DNA from: Acidobacteriota bacterium
Lineage (GTDB): Bacteria; Acidobacteriota; Terriglobia; Acidiferrales; UBA7541
Direction of reading: 5' to 3'
DNA length: 13,688 bases
Assembly (NCBI GenBank): GCA_003161195.1
Contig: PMOV01000358.1
Span: 1 to 13,688 of the forward strand
Positions 8,773-13,688 of this stretch are shown piece after piece; within the stretch, counting starts at the first letter, position 1, and each line of letters begins with the position of its first letter. The position numbers and the translations under genes are program-made. The notes under the pieces were generated by a model, which saw only the letters and a list, made by a program, of their open reading frames with translations, was not told where the DNA came from and did not search any database.

Positions 8773-9938
8773 GCGTGTACTCCCGCGGATTTGCCCGTAG
8801 CGTCGAGCAGCTTCACGAAGGCTTCGTGGAAGATCTTCACGCCATCGACGAGCAATTTATGGGTGGCATCTTTCATCGAGATGCCGGACTTTTCGAGGTG
8901 GTCCATGGTTTGCTGCGCGTCGGCAACATTTTCCGTCAGGCTGTTGCGCAGTTTGCCGTGGGCGCGGAAGGCGTCAAAGGTGGCGGGCGGAATGGTATCC
9001 ACGGTGTCCGCGCCGATCAGTTCTTCGACGTAAATCACATCGCGATACTTCGGATTTTTGGTGCTGGTGCTGGCCCACAAGAGGCGCTGCGTCTGCGCGC
9101 CCTTGGCGGACAGCGCCTGCCAGCGCGGGCCAGAGAAAAGTTCCTGATACTTTTTGTACGTAAGTTTGGCGTTGGCGATGGCGATTTTGCCGTGAATGCT
9201 GGAGAGCACCGCGCGGCGGCTTTCGTCTTTTTCGGCGGCGAGTTTTTCATCGATGATGCCGTCGATCAGCGTGTCGATGCGGCTGACGAAGAAGCTGGCC
9301 ACGCTGGCGATGTGGCTAAGGTCCTCGCCCTTTTTGGCGCGCGCCTCGAGCGCCGAGATGTAAGCTTCGGCCACCTGCTCATACGCCGATTGCGCGAAGA
9401 GCAGCGTGATGTTGATGTTCAGGCCGTCCTCAAGGAGCTGGCGAATGACCGGGATGCCTTCCGGCGTGGCGGGCACCTTGATCATCACATTTTCACGAGC
9501 CACTTCTTTCCACAGGCGGCGCGCCTCCTCCAGCGTGCCCGCAGCGTCATTGGCAAGTTCGGGCGAGACTTCCAGGCTCACGTAGCCATCGCGCCGCTTG
9601 GACTCGAGATACACGGGCTTAAAAATGTCGCAAGCCGCCTGTACGTCGCGAATGGCGATTTTTTCGTAGATGCCTTTGGCGTCCATTTTCTTGGCTTCCG
9701 CAGAAGTCAGAATGTCGGCGTAATCCTGACTCGTCGCGATAGCCTTCTCAAAAATGGCGGGGTTGGAGGTCATGCCGCGCAGGCCGTCGTCGTGAATCAG
9801 GCGCTGCAGTTCGCCGCTGGTCAGCAGATCGCGGCGTATATAGTCCATCCACGCGGACTGCCCGTACGCGAGCAAACCCTTCAACGGATTGGCGCCTTGC
9901 GCGGAGCCGAGATTGGAAACGGTGCTGGTCGTGGTCAT
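8769..9938 (-). CDS. tal: Transaldolase
   Basis: A 389-residue transaldolase that moves a dihydroxyacetone unit between sedoheptulose-7-phosphate and glyceraldehyde-3-phosphate. The N-terminal QSAWMDYIRRDLL (27-39) and GLRGMTSNPAIFEKAI (52-67) are characteristic of the long form. The Schiff-base lysine is Lys154 in ENVMIKVPATPEGIPV, and INITLLFAQSAYEQVAEAYISALE supplies the following strand and helix. This long form is the one also found as the N-terminal half of Tal-Pgi fusions. The ATG at 9938 has AAGGAG (complement of 9947-9952) eight bases upstream. The stop overlaps the GTG start of pgi by four bases. The gene follows rpiB after 134 bp that contain no gene. Confidence 0.95.
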   Translation of the reverse strand: MTTTSTVSNLGSAQGANPLKGLLAYGQSAWMDYIRRDLLTSGELQRLIHDDGLRGMTSNPAIFEKAIATSQDYADILTSAEAKKMDAKGIYEKIAIRDVQAACDIFKPVYLESKRRDGYVSLEVSPELANDAAGTLEEARRLWKEVARENVMIKVPATPEGIPVIRQLLEDGLNINITLLFAQSAYEQVAEAYISALEARAKKGEDLSHIASVASFFVSRIDTLIDGIIDEKLAAEKDESRRAVLSSIHGKIAIANAKLTYKKYQELFSGPRWQALSAKGAQTQRLLWASTSTKNPKYRDVIYVEELIGADTVDTIPPATFDAFRAHGKLRNSLTENVADAQQTMDHLEKSGISMKDATHKLLVDGVKIFHEAFVKLLDATGKSAGVHA

Positions 9939-10072
9939 ATATGTTTCTCCTTACTTGCTAACTCTCATTGTACGCCCGGCGGGAAGGAACGCGGGCGAGG
10001 CCGTAAGCGAATTCAGACTCCGCGCCACAAGCATAGATGCCACGCCGCACGAGGCGGATACGACATTCTTAT
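9939..10072. promoter_or_regulatory. rpiB-tal intergenic gap with an inverted repeat and a -10-like hexamer
   Basis: This is the largest gap inside the run. On the minus strand a TACAAT (complement of 9967-9972) lies about 28 bases before the tal ATG. Just upstream of it is an inverted repeat, CGCCCG at 9973-9978 with CGGGCG at 9992-9997 and a 13-base loop. No convincing -35 element is found at the right distance, so an internal promoter for tal-pgi-gnd-zwf-pgl-fba is only a possibility. No RNA gene is recognised in the gap. Confidence 0.25.
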
Positions 10073-10540
10073 TTATGGCTTGGCGGGCTCCAGAGCGTGC
10101 CGCGTCTCGAGCGCTTTGATTTTATTCAGGCGGCGCAGATGACGCGCCGCGCCGCTAAATTGCGCGCCCAAAAACGATTTTACCAAATCCTCGGCCAGCC
10201 TCTCGCCCGCGATGCGCGAGCCGATCACCAGGACGTTCATGTCGTCAAACTCGACGCCCAGGTGCGCGGAGCAGGTATCGTGGCAAGACGCGGCGCGGAT
10301 GCCGGGAATTTTGTTGGCGGCGATGGTCATGCCCACGCCGCTGCCGTCGAAGAGCACGCCGCGGTCGGAGCGCCCTTCCACGATGGCTTGCGCAACCAGC
10401 TCGACAAAATCCGGGTAGTCGCAGGGATTTTCGTTGAACGCGCCCACGTCCAGAATCTCATGGCCGAGCGCGCGCACCACGTCGCTCATCTTGCTCTTCA
10501 GAGCGAAGCCCGCGTGGTCGGAACCGATGACGATTCTCAT
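10073..10540 (-). CDS. rpiB: Ribose-5-phosphate isomerase B / LacAB-family sugar-phosphate isomerase with atypical catalytic residues
   Basis: A 155-residue RpiB-family protein expected to interconvert ribulose-5-phosphate and ribose-5-phosphate. The opening MRIVIGSDHAGFALK (Asp8, His9), CDYPDF, GSGVGMTIAANKIPGIRAA and NVLVIGSR are clear family marks. Two catalytic positions differ from E. coli RpiB. The general-base Cys (ICGTG) is Asp65 here (LFDGSG). The His 33 residues later that helps open the sugar ring (in the HND motif) is Phe98 here (EFDDMN). The mycobacterial solution, a Glu a few residues after the loop, is also absent (Met71). Some RpiB/LacAB-like sequences are known to carry Asp at the first position. 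A basic tail of about 20 residues extends past the usual end. It starts ATG and lies six bases after the tkt stop, so it is surely in the tkt transcript. The pathway context supports ribose-5-phosphate isomerase; other sugar phosphates are possible. Confidence 0.9.
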   Translation of the reverse strand: MRIVIGSDHAGFALKSKMSDVVRALGHEILDVGAFNENPCDYPDFVELVAQAIVEGRSDRGVLFDGSGVGMTIAANKIPGIRAASCHDTCSAHLGVEFDDMNVLVIGSRIAGERLAEDLVKSFLGAQFSGAARHLRRLNKIKALETRHALEPAKP

Positions 10541-10546
10541 GGCGCG

Positions 10547-12628
10547 CTACTTGCCGGATTTCGCGTTGGCGATCACTTCTTTGGCCGCGGACACGATGGC
10601 CTCCGGTTCAAAGCCGAACTTCTTTTGCAGTTCCTTCAAAGGCGCGGAGGCGCCGAAGGTGTGCATGCCGATGATGCGGCCTTTCGGACCCACGTATTTG
10701 TCCCAGCCAAGCGTGCCGGCTTGCTCCACGGAAACGCGCGCGGTCACCGCCGGCGGCAGTACGCTCTCGCGATATTCCTTGGGTTGATGCTCGAAAATTT
10801 CCCAGGAAGGCATACTTACCAGGCGGGCTTTCACGCCTTCAGCGACCAGCTTTTCGTAGGCCTTCAGGGCCATATCCACTTCGCTGCCGGTGGCCATCAG
10901 AATGACGTCGGGCTTGCCGTCCGCGGCATCCGCCAGAACGTACGCGCCTTTGGTAACACCCGCCGCGGAGGCGTACTTCGTGCGATCAATGGTCGGCAAA
11001 TTCTGCCGCGTGAGCACCAGCGCCACCGGCTCATGATGCAGCTGCATGGTGAACTTGTACGCTTCCAAAACTTCGTTGGCATCCGCGGGACGCAGCACAA
11101 TCAAGCCTGGGACCGCGCGCAACGCCATCAGTTGTTCAATCGGCTGGTGCGTCGGGCCGTCTTCGCCTACACCGATGGAATCGTGCGTGAAAATATAAAT
11201 GACCGGCACTTCCATGATGGCGCTCAAGCGGATGGCTGGCTTGCAGTAATCGCTGAAAATGAAAAACGTGGAAGCAAAGGGCCGTATCTTGCAAAGCGCC
11301 AGGCCGTTGGCAATCGCGCACATGGAATGTTCGCGAATGCCAAAGTGCATGTTGCGCCCGCCGCGCGTATCGGCTTGAAAATCGCCGACACCGTCAAACG
11401 TCAGCCGCGTTTTCGTGGACGGATACAAGTCCGCCGAGCCGCCCATCAGCCACGGCACATTCTTCGCCAGGGCATTCAACACTTTGCCGCCGGAGTCGCG
11501 GCTGGCCAAGCCCTTGGCGTCCGCCGGGAACACCGGCAGGTCCTTGTCCCAGCCTTGCGGAAGCTGCCGTTTCTGCATGCGTTCCATCTGGTCGTACAGC
11601 TCCGGCCACTTGGCCTTGTATTCTTCCGTCTGCTTCATCCACGCGGCGCGCGCCTCGCCGCCGTGCTTGCCGATGCCGTTCTTGAATTGATCGTAGATGC
11701 CGTCCGGCACCAGGAACTTGGCGTCCTCCGGCCAGCCGTAATTTTTCTTGGTCAGCCGAATCTCGTCTTCGCCCAGCGCTTCGCCGTGCGCCTCTCGGGT
11801 GTCCTGTTTGTGCGGCGAGCCGTAACCGATGTGGCTGTCCAGCACGATAAAGGTGGGTCGGTCTGTGGTCTGGTTGAACTGGTGCAGAACCTTTTCGATC
11901 GCTCCAGTGTCGTTGGCATCGGTGACGTGCGCCACGTTCCAGCCGTAGGCCTTGAAGCGCGCCGCCACATCCTCGGTAAACGCCAGCGAGGTGTTGCCTT
12001 CAATCGTGATGTGGTTGTTGTCGTAGATCCAGCAGAGGTTGGCAAGCTTGTGATGCGCGGCCAGCGACGCCGCCTCGCCGGAGATGCCCTCCATCATGTC
12101 GCCGTCGCCGCACAGCACGTAGACGTTGTAATCAAACATCTCGTAGCCGGGCTTGTTGAAATGCGCCCCCAGCCACCAGCGCGCCATGGCCATGCCTACG
12201 CTCGTGGCCACGCCTTGCCCAAGCGGCCCGGTGGTGGTCTCCACGCCGGACGTCCAGCGGTACTCCGGGTGTCCCGGACACTTGCTGTCCAGTTGGCGGA
12301 ATTTCTTGATGTCCTCGAGCGTCACGGAAATCTGGCCGAGCGTCTCATACTGCGGGTTCACGGCCTTCACCTGTGCCAGGTGCAACAGCGAATACAGCAG
12401 CATGGACGCGTGTCCGTTGGACAAGACAAAACGGTCGCGGTTCGGCCAGATCGGGTCGTTGGGATCGTAGCGCAGGAACTTTTGCCAGATCGTGTACGCC
12501 ACCGGCGCCAGCGCCATCGGCGTTCCCGGATGCCCGGAGTTGGCCGCCTGCACCGCATCCATCGCCAGCGTCCGGATGGTGTTGATGCTCAGCAGCTCCA
12601 TATTAAGTTCGGGTTTCGACGTGCTCAC
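10547..12628 (-). CDS. tkt: Transketolase
   Basis: A 693-residue transketolase, thiamine-diphosphate dependent, moving two-carbon units between pentose, heptose and triose phosphates. The N-terminal domain has ANSGHPGTPMALAPVAY (29-45) with His33, then TTTGPLGQGVATSVGMA (131-147) and the cofactor/metal motif GDGDMMEGISGEAASLAAHH (174-193) leading to DNNHITIEG. The middle domain has HFGIREHSMCAIANGLAL (428-445) with catalytic Glu433. The length is normal. I chose the GTG at 12628 because AGGAGT (complement of 12633-12638) lies just upstream; the earlier in-frame ATG at 12694 would add 22 unconserved residues and has no ribosome binding site. It is the first gene of the run, preceded by a 311-bp gap, so the main promoter should lie upstream of it. 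Confidence 0.96.
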   Translation of the reverse strand: MSTSKPELNMELLSINTIRTLAMDAVQAANSGHPGTPMALAPVAYTIWQKFLRYDPNDPIWPNRDRFVLSNGHASMLLYSLLHLAQVKAVNPQYETLGQISVTLEDIKKFRQLDSKCPGHPEYRWTSGVETTTGPLGQGVATSVGMAMARWWLGAHFNKPGYEMFDYNVYVLCGDGDMMEGISGEAASLAAHHKLANLCWIYDNNHITIEGNTSLAFTEDVAARFKAYGWNVAHVTDANDTGAIEKVLHQFNQTTDRPTFIVLDSHIGYGSPHKQDTREAHGEALGEDEIRLTKKNYGWPEDAKFLVPDGIYDQFKNGIGKHGGEARAAWMKQTEEYKAKWPELYDQMERMQKRQLPQGWDKDLPVFPADAKGLASRDSGGKVLNALAKNVPWLMGGSADLYPSTKTRLTFDGVGDFQADTRGGRNMHFGIREHSMCAIANGLALCKIRPFASTFFIFSDYCKPAIRLSAIMEVPVIYIFTHDSIGVGEDGPTHQPIEQLMALRAVPGLIVLRPADANEVLEAYKFTMQLHHEPVALVLTRQNLPTIDRTKYASAAGVTKGAYVLADAADGKPDVILMATGSEVDMALKAYEKLVAEGVKARLVSMPSWEIFEHQPKEYRESVLPPAVTARVSVEQAGTLGWDKYVGPKGRIIGMHTFGASAPLKELQKKFGFEPEAIVSAAKEVIANAKSGK

Positions 12629-12632
12629 GGTG

Positions 12633-12638
12633 ACTCCT
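12633..12638 (-). promoter_or_regulatory. Ribosome binding site that decides the tkt start
   Basis: On the minus strand it reads AGGAGT, followed by a few bases and then the GTG at 12628. No comparable site precedes the upstream ATG at 12694. It makes GTG the most probable start even though a longer open frame exists. Confidence 0.75.
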
Positions 12639-12721
12639 GTTGTCGGGCGAAACGGTGCCCGCGGGGATAGGTCCAGGTCTTTGATGCTCCGCATAGCGGG
12701 GCGGATGATGGGATTCTACGT

Positions 12722-12748
12722 CAATTCGCAAACCCCAATTCGGAAACC
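12722..12748. repeat. Two tandem copies of a 13-bp direct repeat, possible operator
   Basis: CAATTCGCAAACC (12722-12734) and CAATTCGGAAACC (12736-12748) differ at one base and are spaced 14 bases start to start. They lie about 95-120 bp upstream of the tkt start codon, next to the TAGAAT hexamer. Direct repeats in a promoter region may be sites for a regulator or DnaA-like cooperative binding, but no known consensus is recognised. Confidence 0.5.
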
Positions 12749-12883
12749 AGTCGGGCCGGACCAGTTGACCATAAATCCGGATCTTTCTTCCCGGCAGGTA
12801 TAGCACAGGTACGGTCAAAAGAGTATTACGAAGGCGTTCCGCGGCAGGTTTCGGCCGGCAGGTTCCTGGGCGGCTTTCGTCCC

Positions 12884-12900
12884 ACCCGCGGGTGGCGGGT
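12884..12900. terminator. GC-rich hairpin downstream of greB, weak terminator candidate
   Basis: ACCCGC (12884-12889) pairs perfectly with GCGGGT (12895-12900) around a five-base loop. An overlapping 14-bp perfect palindrome, CCACCCGCGGGTGG, lies at 12882-12895. It begins 40 bases past the greB stop. No T run follows on the minus strand, so a standard intrinsic terminator is not supported. Confidence 0.3.
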
Positions 12901-12939
12901 CAGTTTCCGATTACGCGACAAAGAGTCGGGCGGCTGAGT

Positions 12940-13554
12940 CTACGAACGTTCGACCTTGGGCGTCGACTGAGCTCCTAACGGCTCGCGGAAAGGATCCATC
13001 GGAAGCGGGGCGTACGCGACGTCGATGATCTCGAGAAGCTCCGACTTTGCTGGCGCAATCAGGCGCACGCGGTCGTCGGGGGACGCCTTCATCAGCGCAT
13101 TGCCGAGAGGCGAGCGCCAGCTGATGTAGCCACGATCGAGGTCCACCTCGTCGATGCCCACGATCGAGACCACGTGTTCGACGCCGGCGGCATCCTTGTA
13201 GGTCACGGTTGCACCAAAGAATGCGCGCGTAGCGGCTGACCCGGAACGCGGAGCGGCGGGATCAACCACCACGGCCGCGTCAATGCGTTTGGTTAGAAAG
13301 CGAATCCGCGAATCGATCTGGCGTAACCGTCGTTTTCCGTAGAGGTAGTCGGCGTTTTCACTGCGGTCTCCGTTACTGGCCGCCCAGGCTACGACCTCCA
13401 CCACCGCGGGCCGCTCGCGACGCAATAGGAACAGCTGCTCGTCTTTCAGCCGCTGCAACCCGGCGGGCGTGATGTAGTTTTTGGGCGTCGGCCCCGGTTC
13501 CTCGCGCACCGGTTCTCGGAGCGGCCGCTTTTCTCGCGTGTGCCAATCTGCCAT
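12940..13554 (-). CDS. greB: GreA/GreB-family transcription elongation (transcript cleavage) factor, GreB-like
   Basis: A 204-residue protein that should bind the RNA polymerase secondary channel and stimulate cleavage of backtracked RNA. The coiled-coil part is residues about 36-95. It carries NGDRSENADYLYGKRRLRQID (61-81), in which Asp63 and Glu66 match the acidic tip residues that hold the catalytic metal, and RFLTKRI. The C-terminal FKBP-like domain follows from about 112 (FFGATVTYK, VSIVGIDEVDLDRGYISWRSPLGNALM). The Tyr/Arg-rich tip (ENADYLYGKRRLR) is GreB-like rather than GreA-like. About 25 charged, Pro-rich residues precede the family core, and about 20 follow it. I chose the ATG at 13554; a TTG at 13584 would add ten residues, and neither start has a good ribosome binding site. 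It is same-strand as tkt but 311 bp away, so probably a separate unit. Confidence 0.9.
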   Translation of the reverse strand: MADWHTREKRPLREPVREEPGPTPKNYITPAGLQRLKDEQLFLLRRERPAVVEVVAWAASNGDRSENADYLYGKRRLRQIDSRIRFLTKRIDAAVVVDPAAPRSGSAATRAFFGATVTYKDAAGVEHVVSIVGIDEVDLDRGYISWRSPLGNALMKASPDDRVRLIAPAKSELLEIIDVAYAPLPMDPFREPLGAQSTPKVERS

Positions 13555-13688
13555 GGGCTTTCGTGGTAGTTGTGGGCTACCCAATCTGGGAAGGTCCGCG
13601 CCTCGGTCCCGATAATTCCTTACACGGTGAACGTAACGGCAGACGCATCACTGACACTCAAGTTGAGCCTTGCACGAAATGAATGGAG
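13555..13688. other. Region upstream of greB, nothing assigned
   Basis: The last 134 bases hold no gene that I can support. On the minus strand some TTGA- and AATTAT-like words occur but not at promoter spacing. The greB promoter is expected here or just beyond the edge. Confidence 0.3.

Larger units (their letters stand above)
12629..12939 (-). promoter_or_regulatory. greB-tkt intergenic region, probable promoter and leader of the pentose phosphate operon
   Basis: There are 311 bases without a gene, and the main operon promoter should lie here. On the minus strand I see an extended -10-like TGCTATACC (complement of 12797-12805). A TTGACC (complement of 12813-12818) lies only 10 bases from it, too close to be its -35. 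A TAGAAT (complement of 12713-12718) has no good -35 partner. The transcribed leader would contain a possible hairpin at 12686-12702 (arms GCTCCGC and GCGGGGC with one mismatch, loop ATA). No riboswitch family was recognised. The call rests mainly on position. Confidence 0.35.

Noticed and set aside
8766..8775. Programmed frameshift joining tal and pgi into one protein
   Set aside because: No slippery heptamer is seen near the junction, and the GTGA stop-start overlap explains expression of both proteins.
7072..9033. 653-codon plus-strand open frame opposite pgi, and a 455-codon one opposite tal
   Set aside because: Both are antisense to strongly supported genes. Low-complexity Gly/Ala/Asp/Val-rich translations show no family motifs.
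10037..12670. 877-codon open frame on the plus strand, opposite tkt and rpiB
   Set aside because: It covers two clearly homologous genes in antisense. Its translation is Arg/His/Val-rich with no recognisable domain, as expected from a mirror frame of GC-rich coding DNA.
12629..12694. 22-codon N-terminal extension of tkt, or a leader peptide, from the ATG at 12694
   Set aside because: There is no ribosome binding site before this ATG, the residues are not transketolase-like, and a strong AGGAG precedes the GTG at 12628.
12797..12818. TTGACC with TATACC as a -35/-10 promoter pair for tkt
   Set aside because: The two hexamers are only 10 bases apart, far from the usual 16-18. Only the extended -10 form TGCTATACC could still be meaningful.
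13555..13584. TTG start for greB ten codons upstream of the ATG
   Set aside because: TTG is a rare start, no ribosome binding site precedes it, and the added residues are not family-like.

Overview
The window is GC-rich and almost every base that codes does so on the minus strand. Long antisense ORFs on the plus strand are composition artefacts. The best guess for the source is a soil or environmental Acidobacteriota (Terriglobia-like). The grounds are the GC-rich minus-strand coding, a secreted CocE-type hydrolase with an extra N-terminal beta-rich domain, a DhnA-type class I aldolase, side-by-side transaldolase and glucose-6-phosphate isomerase genes, and a short palindromic intergenic element that I associate from memory with that phylum. 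This assignment is inference, not proven.

Layout, in the direction of transcription (from high to low coordinates). A greB-type transcript cleavage factor (about 13554-12940) is followed by a 311-bp gap holding a GC hairpin, a 13-bp direct tandem repeat and weak promoter-like motifs. Then comes a run of eight same-strand genes (12628-2454): tkt, rpiB, tal, pgi, gnd, zwf, pgl and a class I fructose-bisphosphate aldolase. Spacing within the run is from -4 to about 134 bp. After it comes an imperfect hairpin/repeat (2409-2432), then a small FMN-binding split-barrel (pyridoxamine-phosphate-oxidase-like) gene, and last a secreted CocE/NonD alpha/beta hydrolase that runs off the left edge.

The eight-gene block encodes nearly the whole pentose phosphate cycle. 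Zwf, Pgl and Gnd oxidise glucose-6-phosphate to ribulose-5-phosphate. RpiB, Tkt and Tal rearrange pentoses to fructose-6-phosphate and glyceraldehyde-3-phosphate. Pgi returns fructose-6-phosphate to glucose-6-phosphate, and the aldolase links the triose and hexose ends. Missing from the window are ribulose-5-phosphate 3-epimerase, triose-phosphate isomerase and fructose-1,6-bisphosphatase.

I see no mobile element, CRISPR, RNA gene or defence system. The points most worth checking are residue-level. Zwf lacks the Arg that normally holds the NADP 2'-phosphate, and Gnd has an Asp at the equivalent discriminating position, so the oxidative branch may make NADH rather than NADPH. RpiB has Asp where E. 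coli-type enzymes have the catalytic Cys, and Phe where they have the ring-opening His. Tal and Pgi are two ORFs joined by a 4-nt GTGA overlap at the point where other bacteria have a fused Tal-Pgi protein.
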